From Eubacteriaceae bacterium ES3 (GTDB lineage: Bacteria; Bacillota; Clostridia; Eubacteriales; Eubacteriaceae): a stretch of DNA of 64,000 nt. The stretch is from NCBI GenBank assembly GCA_030586155.1, contig CP130741.1, positions 2,288,680 to 2,352,679 on the forward strand, read 5' to 3'. The notes beneath the pieces are model-generated. The model was not told the origin of the DNA. It did not search any database and saw only the letters and a list, made by a program, of their open reading frames with translations. A program made the position numbers and the translations under genes. Shown here in pieces: positions 1 through 7,940 of this stretch (positions within the stretch are counted from its first letter, which is position 1; every line of letters begins with the position of its first letter).

Positions 1-1604
1 TCCGTTGATCCCTGGGCCAGCGACTGACTACCACTAGATACCTGACTGGTACCTGAGGAAACCTGACTGGCGGTGTTCAATATTTCTCTGAGTAATTCAT
101 TTAAAATCTCAGTAATATGGTTCAGTGAATCTGAGATCTCATAAAAATCACCTTCAAACTGGCTCATTTCAGGCATTGATAAGTTTTTACAACTGATCTC
201 TCTGGTGAAACCTTTTATCTTCCCAATGATCTGACTTAAAGAAATATTTGTATTATTTACTGCTTGCTTTAAACGTTCAAAGTCTCCCTGATAATCCCCT
301 TTAATTGAATTGTTTAAATCACCTTGTGAAATCGCACTCATAACAGATATAACTTCATCAAGGGGTTCTCTGGTTTTTCTGACAATCTCATTGAGTCCGC
401 TAATCATCGTCGCCCAGGCACCCTGATAACCATCTGTCTTTACAGAAGCATTTAGATTCCCACAGATGATTTCTTCAGTCATCCAGCTGGTATTATCAAT
501 CATCCGGCCAATATTTTCTCCAACCTTTTTCATCATTGTTCGAATCAAATCAAACTGTTCATATACTTCTTTAGTATATTCACCTGCTTCACCCAGTTCC
601 GTATCAAAGTTTAAATCTCCATTCGATAAACGCTCAAGGTTTTCATGTAGCCTTTTAATTTCCTGCCGATTATAGACATTTATACTGACTACATCCGTCT
701 GATTGAGGGTAAATTCCAAAATGTCTGATGTAGGATTTCCATCTTTATCCAAAAGATAGGCTATATCTTCCTTATAATAATTGCCATGTGAGGAGAATTT
801 CGTAACCGTGGTACCATTATTAATCAGTTGATGACGGGCACAGTTTTCGTTCCCACACATATTCGAACCAGAAACTTCGCAATCCATCCCAATAGCCACT
901 TCCCGACTTTTGGCTATTCCCTTGTTTTTTAAAAAACTAGCCATATTCTTATTAATATACTTATATTTAAAATTCTCATCGGAAACCAGTAATGAGTATG
1001 GTAATGCATCAAGGATAGACCCCAGAAAATCTCTTTCTTCTGCAATCCTTTTGTACTGCTCACGATAATTTTTGTCAATTAGCCGAAAACTACCCATCAA
1101 TTGGTCCTCGAAATCATTATTGTCAATATAATTCTGTGCGATTGAAAGACTCCCCTCTTCCAAAAGCTTCAACTGTTTACTCAATTTTTGTAAGTTATAA
1201 TCTTTTATCTGTATTTTTTTCGTCCCTGCTTCGATATCGAAAATACCTTCACTAAACATTTCTTCGGTTTGAGATATGTTTCTAAGATATTCGCAAAGTG
1301 CTTCCACTTCTTTTTTAAAAAATTGGAGACTCCATTGGAAGTCGCTTTTAATTTGATCAATCCCCAAATCAGCTAACTGTTCATGAACAACCCTTTCAGC
1401 TTCTATAATTTTTTGACCTATCTTAAATTGATTTATTATAAAAATGATAACTGTTATAATTGCAGCTAAACCGACTATTAATGCCAAACTGTGTGTTATC
1501 AATTGAAAGCCTATAATCATTCCAACTACCATAGTTGCCGTCAAAATGACTGGGATTCCCTGCAAAAAAAACAGTTTCTTAAATGTTCTTTCAAATTCTT
1601 CCAT
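1..1604 (-). CDS. Methyl-accepting chemotaxis protein with Cys-rich PAS domain, partial (3' end beyond window)
   Basis: The gene starts at ATG 1604 on the minus strand and runs off the left edge; about 534 residues are visible. The N-terminus has two closely spaced hydrophobic segments (about residues 12-34 and 38-58) with almost no loop, so a large extracytoplasmic sensor domain is absent. A PAS-like domain follows at about 200-320 with a cysteine cluster, CEVSGSNMCGNENCARH. HAMP-like repeats follow (LERLSNGDLNF, ISQGDLNNSI), then the start of the Ser/Gln-rich coiled coil (SSGTSQVSSGSQSLAQGS) typical of the receptor signalling region. The methylation and CheA/CheW-binding tip lies outside the window. 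The family relays signals to CheA. The topology and Cys-PAS suggest sensing of a cytoplasmic or redox/metal-linked cue, which is inference. It lies downstream of a methyltransferase operon but after a terminator. Confidence 0.9.
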   Translation of the reverse strand, partial: MEEFERTFKKLFFLQGIPVILTATMVVGMIIGFQLITHSLALIVGLAAIITVIIFIINQFKIGQKIIEAERVVHEQLADLGIDQIKSDFQWSLQFFKKEVEALCEYLRNISQTEEMFSEGIFDIEAGTKKIQIKDYNLQKLSKQLKLLEEGSLSIAQNYIDNNDFEDQLMGSFRLIDKNYREQYKRIAEERDFLGSILDALPYSLLVSDENFKYKYINKNMASFLKNKGIAKSREVAIGMDCEVSGSNMCGNENCARHQLINNGTTVTKFSSHGNYYKEDIAYLLDKDGNPTSDILEFTLNQTDVVSINVYNRQEIKRLHENLERLSNGDLNFDTELGEAGEYTKEVYEQFDLIRTMMKKVGENIGRMIDNTSWMTEEIICGNLNASVKTDGYQGAWATMISGLNEIVRKTREPLDEVISVMSAISQGDLNNSIKGDYQGDFERLKQAVNNTNISLSQIIGKIKGFTREISCKNLSMPEMSQFEGDFYEISDSLNHITEILNELLREILNTASQVSSGTSQVSSGSQSLAQGST

Positions 1605-1688
1605 TTAAAACTCCTAAATACACATTATTGCTGAATGATGAGATCCTGCATTATGGCCGGATTATTCTCACATTTAAATAATTAAAAA

Positions 1689-1727
1689 AGGTTCCGTTCA
1701 GTCAAAAATACCGATTGAACAGAACCT
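1689..1727. terminator. Bidirectional intrinsic terminator after the MFS gene
   Basis: An inverted repeat with arms of 15 bases (13 of 15 paired) around a 9-base loop is flanked by T-runs on both strands (TTTTTT after it on minus, TTTTTTT on plus). It separates the methyltransferase/transporter operon (ending at 1746) from the chemoreceptor gene (starting at 1604). Confidence 0.8.
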
Positions 1728-1745
1728 GTTTTTTTAATTTATTGT

Positions 1746-3122
1746 TTAAGCATTTGCTTTTTTACGTTCTTCAATCGCCTTTCGCATCTCGCCGATGTCA
1801 CTGTCATTTAATTTCATCATCATCATTGGAATGATAGCAATGGCAATTAGGGCAGCCGGGATTAAAAAGAATCCTTTAGACATATTGCTGATAACCTGTT
1901 CGGTTACTTCCATTTCGAAGCTGTAACCGATAAAAGCAAGAACCCCTGTGATAATCAGACCACGAATAAAGATAGCTCCTTTGATCGAGAAAGATAAAAG
2001 ACCCATGATAAAACCAGTGGTGTTTTTACCAGTAGAGTATTCGGCATAAGTTGCAGAGTTGGCATACAGACTGGTTGTCAGACCAAATGATACGCCATAG
2101 AAAAGTTGACTGATTCCCAAACAAACAGTTACCGCCATCAGGTTTGGCGACACAAACATAGCTACAACCATCATCGCTGCAGCACCAGCCAAACCAACCA
2201 CAGTTGTCATTTTTGTTCCCAGTTTTGCTACAAAAGTCTTTGATAACAGGGCCCCAATCAGACAGGTAATATTCATTACCATCAGGAGGTTACCAATCGC
2301 TGCCGGGTTATTTAACACCAGTTTACAGTAATAAGCGACAAGAGCCATCATCATGTAATATCCGCTTAGTCGAATAAATTCGCAGAAAAGAACAGCAATT
2401 AATGGTGGATTTTTACCTACACCTTTAAACATATCGATAATTGTAACTTTTTCTTTTTTTGCTTTTTCAACATCACTTTTATCCTGCGGCAGATCATATC
2501 CATCAGTTATTTTAAAATGAATTAAGTAACCAATACACATTAATATACTTGTAACCAGGGCAGTAATGGTATAACCAATCAGTTGGCTGTCACTAGAGCC
2601 AAAGCTGGCTGCAAAGAAACCGACCATTACGATAATCAGTTTTGATCCTCCAATTCGACCAACATTCATCCAGGCTGAAATTCGACCGGAGATATGGGCT
2701 CGCTCTGTAGGATCATCTGTAACAGCTCCTGCTAAAGCACGACTGGCAGTATAAAAAACATTCCATAAGGTATGTGAAATAAGATAGCTGATAGTAAATA
2801 GTACAGCGGCTGTAGAAGCAGAACCAATTCCTGAAAACTGTAGAACAAAGAAAATTGATGCTAATGCTGGAGCAAACAATAACCATGAACGGTATTTCCC
2901 CCACTTCATGCTGGATTTATCAACAATCCCTCCAGCAATAAAAGAAGTTATCAGGTCACCCATTGCTGTAATGGAAACGACCGTCCCTGCTATGGCGACA
3001 TCCAATTTTAAGACATCGGTCAAGAAAACCATCATAAAATAGATTTCTAGACATACCATAAAAGAGAAAAACATATCACCGACGCCATAAAAGTTTTTAA
3101 TTTTGTCATTCATTCTGATCAT
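1746..3122 (-). CDS. MFS transporter, GPH (glycoside-pentoside-hexuronide)/cation symporter type
   Basis: A 458-residue, about 12-TM protein of the MFS_2/GPH type. The first cytoplasmic loop carries the typical D-x3-MKWGKYRSW pattern (about residues 68-77). The ATG start at 3122 has a purine-rich GGGGG site about 9 bases upstream; a second in-frame ATG lies three codons on. GPH members are usually sugar or small-solute:cation symporters. Here the gene is the last of a minus-strand cluster with a corrinoid protein, a methyl-H4folate methyltransferase and a UroD-type methyltransferase. Import of the methylated substrate is therefore a reasonable inference, but the substrate is unknown. A strong hairpin without a T-run separates it from the corrinoid gene, so its expression may differ from the upstream genes. 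Confidence 0.85.
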   Translation of the reverse strand: MIRMNDKIKNFYGVGDMFFSFMVCLEIYFMMVFLTDVLKLDVAIAGTVVSITAMGDLITSFIAGGIVDKSSMKWGKYRSWLLFAPALASIFFVLQFSGIGSASTAAVLFTISYLISHTLWNVFYTASRALAGAVTDDPTERAHISGRISAWMNVGRIGGSKLIIVMVGFFAASFGSSDSQLIGYTITALVTSILMCIGYLIHFKITDGYDLPQDKSDVEKAKKEKVTIIDMFKGVGKNPPLIAVLFCEFIRLSGYYMMMALVAYYCKLVLNNPAAIGNLLMVMNITCLIGALLSKTFVAKLGTKMTTVVGLAGAAAMMVVAMFVSPNLMAVTVCLGISQLFYGVSFGLTTSLYANSATYAEYSTGKNTTGFIMGLLSFSIKGAIFIRGLIITGVLAFIGYSFEMEVTEQVISNMSKGFFLIPAALIAIAIIPMMMMKLNDSDIGEMRKAIEERKKANA

Positions 3123-3183
3123 AATAAAGATCCCCCTTTTGAACTTATAAAACGTTTACTTAATTTTGGCCATTGATTTCGAT

Positions 3184-3221
3184 CCCAACCGGTTCTCGAA
3201 GCGCACTTCGAGACCGTTGGG
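3184..3221 (-). other. Intercistronic stem-loop between corrinoid protein and transporter genes
   Basis: The arms CCCAACCGGTTCTCGAAG and CTTCGAGACCGTTGGG pair over about 16 bp with two single-base bulges and a 4-base loop. No T-run follows on either strand, so it is not a standard terminator. It fits an mRNA-processing or stabilising hairpin that gives the transporter a different level from the upstream methyltransferase genes (inference). Confidence 0.6.
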
Positions 3222-3246
3222 TATAAATTAAAGATAATAGAAATTA

Positions 3247-3870
3247 TTACATTACCATTTCTTTGGCTTTAACTGCAGCCGAACCGGCATCCTGAGCATA
3301 TCCGTCTGCCCCAATTTCCTCAGCGTATTCAGAGGTTACAGGTGCTCCACCCACGATAACCTTCATATCAGGGTAAGCTGCTTTAATAGTTTGTACCGCC
3401 TCTTTGAGTGCTGGCATAGTAGTTGTTAAAAGCCCTGAACAGGCAACCAGAACAACATTGCTGTTTTCTTTTACTGCTTCAACAAATTTGTCAGCTGGCA
3501 CGTCAACACCCAGATCCACCATATCGAATCCTGAGCTTTCAAGCATCATGATAACCAGATTTTTTCCAATATCATGTAGGTCTCCAGCAACGGTTCCCAT
3601 AATACAGGTTCCTAATGAAGTCGAGTTTTCACCAGCCATAATCGGTTTTAAGACATCCACACCTTTAGACATTGCCTTAGCAGCAATCAGCATTTCAGGT
3701 ACGAAGATTTCTCCAGCTGAGAATTTCTCACCAACAACACCCATTGATGCAATCATTGCATCCAAAATTGTCTGTGCTGAATCACCTGCATCCAAAGCAG
3801 CCTGTACAGCTTCACCAATTTTTTTCGATTTTCCAGTTTCTACTAAAGTTTTTACATCTTGAATAGACAT
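3247..3870 (-). CDS. Methyltransferase corrinoid protein (MtaC/MtgC/MtvC-type)
   Basis: A 207-residue B12-binding protein. The N-terminal helical cap (about 1-90) is followed by a Rossmann-like cobalamin domain with the base-off signature GDLHDIGKN, in which the His is the lower cobalt ligand. Further B12 motifs are CSGLLTTT and VIVGGAPVT. The start is the ATG at 3870, which has AAAGGAG seven bases upstream; an upstream in-frame ATG nine codons earlier lacks a ribosome site. The protein should carry the methyl group from the UroD-type methyltransferase to the methyl-H4folate methyltransferase encoded just upstream. It is a paralogue of the corrinoid gene at 19929. The methyl donor is not evident. 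Confidence 0.93.
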   Translation of the reverse strand: MSIQDVKTLVETGKSKKIGEAVQAALDAGDSAQTILDAMIASMGVVGEKFSAGEIFVPEMLIAAKAMSKGVDVLKPIMAGENSTSLGTCIMGTVAGDLHDIGKNLVIMMLESSGFDMVDLGVDVPADKFVEAVKENSNVVLVACSGLLTTTMPALKEAVQTIKAAYPDMKVIVGGAPVTSEYAEEIGADGYAQDAGSAAVKAKEMVM

Positions 3871-3941
3871 TTTTTTCTCCTTTTCATATATTATCAAAAA
3901 CGTTCTTGATCCTGTGCAAGATCAAAAGCGTGTTCAACCAA

Positions 3942-4739
3942 TTATTTTACAAAGATTCCTTCTCGGAAAGCTCCAATATATTCCATACAGTACTCATCTT
4001 CGCCCATCATGGCTTCAGTTGCAAACAGCATCCCCATCATATCTTTGTTTAGTGGATCGAGGATAAAGCTATCCATTCCGGCATTCATAGCTAAAACCGC
4101 AAAGGCCTGATTGGCAATTCGTCGGGCCGGCAGGTTGAAAGAGATATTCGAAACCGCACCAGTAACATGAATAGTTGGATAAGCTTTTTTGATTTCTCGG
4201 ATCACTTCTGTTACCATATTAATTCCGTCTTCAGAGGTACAAAGCATTTCAATCAATGGATCGATGTGCATACGGGAAGGATCAATGCCGTATTCTTTAC
4301 ATTTAGCCATAATGTCGTGGAATACATCCAGACGGTCTTTGGCTGTTTTAGGAATTCCCTTGTCACTGTTTAAAAGAGCAACACATTCCCACTTTGTATC
4401 AGCCAGTGCTTTAAATGCCGCGTCGATTTTATCCCCTTCCATGGAAACGGAATTAAATAAGCCAGGCTTATTACATAGTTTCATGGATTCAATGCAAGTG
4501 AAAACATTAGGGCTGTCTACAGCAATAGGGGTATCTACTGCATCCTGAACGATGTCAATCAACCATTTCATGGTTTCCATTTCGATATCATCATCTACTG
4601 ATGCACAAACATCAATGTAATCAGCGCCTGCTTCAGCCTGCTTGATAGCAAGGTTTCTGATGAACTCAGCGTCTTTTGCTGCGATTGCTTTAGCTGTTGA
4701 AGGAATTGCGCCGTTAATTTTTTCTCCAATAATTATCAA
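3942..4739 (-). CDS. Methyltetrahydrofolate:corrinoid methyltransferase (pterin-binding, AcsE/MtgA-like)
   Basis: A 265-residue DHPS-fold (pterin-binding) protein opening with the typical MIIIGEKINGAIP strand. Conserved pterin-site elements include EAGADYIDVCAS, IAVDSPN, HIDPLIEM and HVTGAVSNISFNLP. The start codon is TTG at 4739 with AGGAG about 8 bases upstream; the paralogue at 20569 has ATG at the same place. The family moves a methyl group between methyl-corrinoid protein and tetrahydrofolate, feeding the methyl branch of the Wood-Ljungdahl pathway. Between a UroD-type methyltransferase and a corrinoid protein it completes a three-component methyltransferase (MT I, corrinoid protein, MT II). 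Confidence 0.92.
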   Translation of the reverse strand: MIIIGEKINGAIPSTAKAIAAKDAEFIRNLAIKQAEAGADYIDVCASVDDDIEMETMKWLIDIVQDAVDTPIAVDSPNVFTCIESMKLCNKPGLFNSVSMEGDKIDAAFKALADTKWECVALLNSDKGIPKTAKDRLDVFHDIMAKCKEYGIDPSRMHIDPLIEMLCTSEDGINMVTEVIREIKKAYPTIHVTGAVSNISFNLPARRIANQAFAVLAMNAGMDSFILDPLNKDMMGMLFATEAMMGEDEYCMEYIGAFREGIFVK

Positions 4740-4778
4740 AGTCTTTTCTCCTATATTAAGTTTAATTCGAAAAACGAA

Positions 4779-5759
4779 TTAAAACATTTTTTCACTCATT
4801 TTATCAATCGCTTCATCGATTGCTTCATATACACCTTCAAAAGAGCTTTTATTTACTCCCTGGCTGGAACATGGAATAAAGGACAGTTTACCGAATTCTT
4901 CACAGACCTTTTCAACTGCCTTATCGATTTCTTCCTGAGACCAGTCTGGATGATCGATTTCACCACTGTGAAGCCCACCCATAAAGGTAATCTTTCCGCC
5001 AAATTCTTTAATAAGCGCAGGAATATCGTTGGTTCGCATTGGTCCCTGCCAAATATCCATACCCATTTCAATCATATATGGAACCAGTGTAGCAGCATAA
5101 GAATCACTATGATGAACAATCAGTTCTACACCATTTTCTTTATAGAAACCATAAATTTTCTTGTAGGCCGGTAAGAAGAATTCTTCAAACATAGCTGGTG
5201 ACAGGAAGGTAGAAATCTGGCTGCCCCAGTCATCATGATGGAAAACAGCATTTGGTTTTAAATGAGTCACCAGTTCCTTTGCATAAGCCAGTTCATATTC
5301 AGTCAGGTAATCAATCAATTCATGCATTGCTTCCGGCTCTTCATAAAAGCTCATTAAAGCATTTTCCATGCCCATCAGATAATGGGTGTGTTCAAACAGA
5401 CCTGGTACGATGAAGGCGGTTACATACTGATTGTCGCTGTCAACAGCGTTTGCATCAGCAATTGCCTGCTCCCATGCCGATTCAGGGAATACAACATTCG
5501 GAGCCTTGACATAGTCTCGCCACTCAGTAATTTCTTTTAGTACTATATGCTCATCATCATGAACTGGAAAAGATCCCAACTGTCCTTCCGGCCATCTGAT
5601 TGTTACTCCCCATTCATTGACAATCTCCCCACCAATTGGCGGTTTCATTCGAATAAAAGGAACAGTCATAATAAATTTCAAAAACTCATACTGTTTTACA
5701 AATCGATCCGGATTTCCACCAGTCATAACTTCATGTAAATTCTCTTTAATTGTTAACAC
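4779..5759 (-). CDS. UroD-family methyltransferase (MtaA/MtvB-like, substrate-specific component)
   Basis: A 326-residue protein of the uroporphyrinogen decarboxylase superfamily, in the branch used for corrinoid-dependent methyl transfer. GTG start at 5759 behind GGGAGGAAAAAA. The region equivalent to the HxC zinc site of MtaA reads VHHSDS (about 215-220), so the Cys is replaced by Asp. A late Cys occurs in FIPCSS. Shared landmarks with the gene at 6735 are EHTHYLMGMENAL and FHHDDWGSQ. It is the first gene of the operon that continues into methyl-H4folate methyltransferase and corrinoid protein, so it is probably MT I demethylating an unknown substrate. Heme biosynthesis is unlikely because no heme genes are nearby and the typical N-terminal UroD motif is missing. 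Confidence 0.85.
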   Translation of the reverse strand: MLTIKENLHEVMTGGNPDRFVKQYEFLKFIMTVPFIRMKPPIGGEIVNEWGVTIRWPEGQLGSFPVHDDEHIVLKEITEWRDYVKAPNVVFPESAWEQAIADANAVDSDNQYVTAFIVPGLFEHTHYLMGMENALMSFYEEPEAMHELIDYLTEYELAYAKELVTHLKPNAVFHHDDWGSQISTFLSPAMFEEFFLPAYKKIYGFYKENGVELIVHHSDSYAATLVPYMIEMGMDIWQGPMRTNDIPALIKEFGGKITFMGGLHSGEIDHPDWSQEEIDKAVEKVCEEFGKLSFIPCSSQGVNKSSFEGVYEAIDEAIDKMSEKMF

Positions 5760-5893
5760 TTTTTTCCTCCCAAGAAATTAAATTTGATTAATCCTTATCA
5801 TAATAAACATAATTGCCCATTATAATTCACATCTCAACGCTCTTTTAAGCTTTTGGCCTTATGAGTCGCATGATGTTTTTGACATAATATATT

Positions 5894-5909
5894 TGCGAAC
5901 GCGTTCTCA
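5894..5909. promoter_or_regulatory. Candidate TetR operator (palindrome around GAACGCGTTC)
   Basis: TGCGAACGCGTTCTCA contains the perfect 10-bp palindrome GAACGCGTTC with one mismatch per 8-base half overall. It overlaps the expected start of transcription of the minus-strand methyltransferase operon and lies 148 bases from the divergent TetR gene. The link to that TetR is inferred from position. Confidence 0.55.
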
Positions 5910-5914
5910 TTCTT

Positions 5915-5943
5915 AAAATAACATGATTTTCAGATTTTGTCAA
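5915..5943 (-). promoter_or_regulatory. Promoter of the 5759-1746 methyltransferase operon
   Basis: On the minus strand a consensus -35 TTGACA (5943-5938), a 17-base spacer and a -10 TATTTT (5920-5915) precede the GTG start at 5759 by about 150 bases. The palindrome at 5894-5909 falls at the expected +1. Confidence 0.65.
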
Positions 5944-6056
5944 CGATTTAGTAACATGTTCTTTTTTTATTTTTTTGAAATGATTTAATGATTATGCTAT
6001 ACTTTATTCAGGTTATTTGTATAATCACTGGAATAATGCAAAAATTTAGGAGAAAT

Positions 6057-6728
6057 ATGGCAACTTATAAGAAAAGTATTGAAACACAAGATAAAATTAT
6101 TCAGACCGCATCATCTCTTTTTTACGAAAAAGGCTATAATGCTACAACTGTTCGAGATATAGCAAGCGCAGCAGATCTTTCACTCAGTCGCTTAAACTAT
6201 CATTTCAATAGCAAAGCTGCTCTTGCCGGGGAGATCTGTAAAGAGTTTTTAAAAAATTTTAACGAAGAATTATTCAGCCGCTTACCCATCAAAGATGAAA
6301 AAATAATCCGCGATACGGTCCATATCCGGACTTGGATCCGCATTTTTCTGTCTCACAATCAAACCATGGATTTTTATTATGAGCTGGCCTGTGCCAATAT
6401 TTTAAGCGAAGCTCTTATCGAATCCGATTATCGCCATTTCACAGAACAGGCTGCTTTTTTAAAACTCGATTTAGATACGACGACATTGCGGATGTATGCT
6501 CATATCTTCACTGCTTCAATTATTGAGCTAATCAAGGCAAAAAAAGAAAAGGATATTACAGCAACCAATGAAGAAATCATTGATATGTGTAACATCCTCC
6601 ATCTCAAGCTTCTCGGAATAGATCCGATCAAACAGGAGAAAATTATTTCAGAAGCAAAAACTTATGCCTCGCATGTACAGTATGCATTGACAGACTTATC
6701 TTCTATCCGGATTGCCTATCATGAGTAG
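6057..6728 (+). CDS. TetR/AcrR family transcriptional regulator
   Basis: A 223-residue TetR-type repressor. The N-terminal helix-turn-helix (about 12-58) reads IIQTASSLFYEKGYNATTVRDIA and continues SLSRLNYHFNSKAAL; the C-terminal ligand domain is not conserved. The start is ATG 6057, directly behind AGGAGAAAT; an upstream ATG at 5988 lacks such a site. It is divergent from the methyltransferase operon beginning at 5759 and convergent with the UroD-family gene at 6735, leaving only 6 bases between their ends. It probably senses the methylated substrate or a product and controls the operon through the palindrome at 5894-5909 (inference). Confidence 0.88.
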   Translation: MATYKKSIETQDKIIQTASSLFYEKGYNATTVRDIASAADLSLSRLNYHFNSKAALAGEICKEFLKNFNEELFSRLPIKDEKIIRDTVHIRTWIRIFLSHNQTMDFYYELACANILSEALIESDYRHFTEQAAFLKLDLDTTTLRMYAHIFTASIIELIKAKKEKDITATNEEIIDMCNILHLKLLGIDPIKQEKIISEAKTYASHVQYALTDLSSIRIAYHE

Positions 6729-6734
6729 TCAAAA

Positions 6735-7745
6735 TTATTTTTCAAGTTCTGGAACATATTCTTTCCCAGCTTTTTTCGCCTCCATAAAGAGCTTTCCATG
6801 CTTAAGTATAAATTCCAGACAAATTTCCTCATTTTTAGGATTTAGGCTATAGGCTGGGGTCGCGTCAATAATAAGACCTCTGCCATCACTGGCCAAAATA
6901 TTCATCCACTCTACTACCATAGCCTCTATTTCCTGACGCGTTGAATCACTATTACCTAACACGCCCTGAGTATCCAACCCTGGCATAAATACTATCTGAT
7001 CTCCAAATTCTTTTTTAATAGCCACCAGGTCATTGCAGGCCATAACAGAATCCCAACCATCAAATCCGCAAGAGAGCCAGTCAGGAATTAACTTTTCAAT
7101 TTTCCCGCAACTATGGTGAACCACATATTTGTAGCCCATCTTTCTGGCTTCTTCAACAATTCGCTTATATTGCGGGAACAAATATTCTTTATAGAAATCG
7201 GTGGCCAAAAACTGTGACTGCTGGGTGGCCATATCATCATGGTAAACCAGGATATCGGGCTGACAGATATCATACACTTTTTGATATAAGCGTATCTTAT
7301 GATCGGTTAGGGCTTTTAACATCTCGCCAAACTCTTCCGGCTCTTCCATACAGGCAACTAAAGCATTTTCAAAACCCATTAAAATATGTGAACGTTCAAA
7401 GATTCCGTTTAGCGAAACATACTGCAGCATTTTTTTATCGCGGTCAGTAAAAGTCTTGGCTTCATCGATCATTTCTGCGAAATCAATTTTATCCAAATCA
7501 GGAATCTGCAGTTTTTCTTTCCAGTCCTCAATATCTTCAAATTTAATATCGCTGGTATCAGGATGGGTTAAACCCAATGCAGTGGGGCAGCTGATCCAGT
7601 GACAACCGAATGCATCATGACCTGTTGTTCTAATAGGTCGTTCTACAATGTAATCTCGAATACCATAGGCATCATGCCCTAAGTGAGGAATCCAATCTGG
7701 CTCTTTATGGGCAAATATTAGTTCCATATTTTCACGTTCAGTCAT
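6735..7745 (-). CDS. UroD-family methyltransferase (MtaA-like)
   Basis: A 336-residue UroD-superfamily protein, ATG 7745 behind AAGGAGAATTAAA. It keeps an HxC-type zinc motif, VVHHSCGKIEKLI (His211 and Cys213), like MtaA-class corrinoid methyltransferases. It shares ERSHILMGFENAL and VYHDDMATQ with the protein encoded at 4779, so the two are paralogues. Unlike that gene it stands alone, without its own corrinoid protein or MT II, and is divergent from a PucR-type regulator. It likely feeds a corrinoid protein made elsewhere. The substrate is not deducible from sequence. Confidence 0.83.
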   Translation of the reverse strand: MTERENMELIFAHKEPDWIPHLGHDAYGIRDYIVERPIRTTGHDAFGCHWISCPTALGLTHPDTSDIKFEDIEDWKEKLQIPDLDKIDFAEMIDEAKTFTDRDKKMLQYVSLNGIFERSHILMGFENALVACMEEPEEFGEMLKALTDHKIRLYQKVYDICQPDILVYHDDMATQQSQFLATDFYKEYLFPQYKRIVEEARKMGYKYVVHHSCGKIEKLIPDWLSCGFDGWDSVMACNDLVAIKKEFGDQIVFMPGLDTQGVLGNSDSTRQEIEAMVVEWMNILASDGRGLIIDATPAYSLNPKNEEICLEFILKHGKLFMEAKKAGKEYVPELEK

Positions 7746-7781
7746 TTTAATTCTCCTTGTTTTATGTTTTACTATAATTTA

Positions 7782-7811
7782 TTGACAGAATTGAGTTAAA
7801 CAACCTATAAT
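7782..7811 (+). promoter_or_regulatory. Promoter of the PucR-family regulator gene
   Basis: TTGACA (7782-7787), an 18-base spacer and TATAAT (7806-7811) lie 130 bases before the ATG at 7941. On the other strand TTAACT-17-TATAGT could serve the divergent methyltransferase gene, so the two promoters overlap. Confidence 0.55.
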
Positions 7812-7940
7812 TAGTTTATAATCTCTTTTCTGTAATCGTTCTTATTGATATTATCATGTTTTTTACTAATTAATTCATCGGACAAAATGACTGTTTTTAA
7901 TTTATTTTTATGTGCAAATTGCACAATAGAAAGGCGCTCT

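Noticed and set aside
3404-3862. Long open frames on the opposite strand of the corrinoid gene and of other housekeeping genes
   Set aside because: Shadows of conserved coding sequence without their own ribosome sites or family features.
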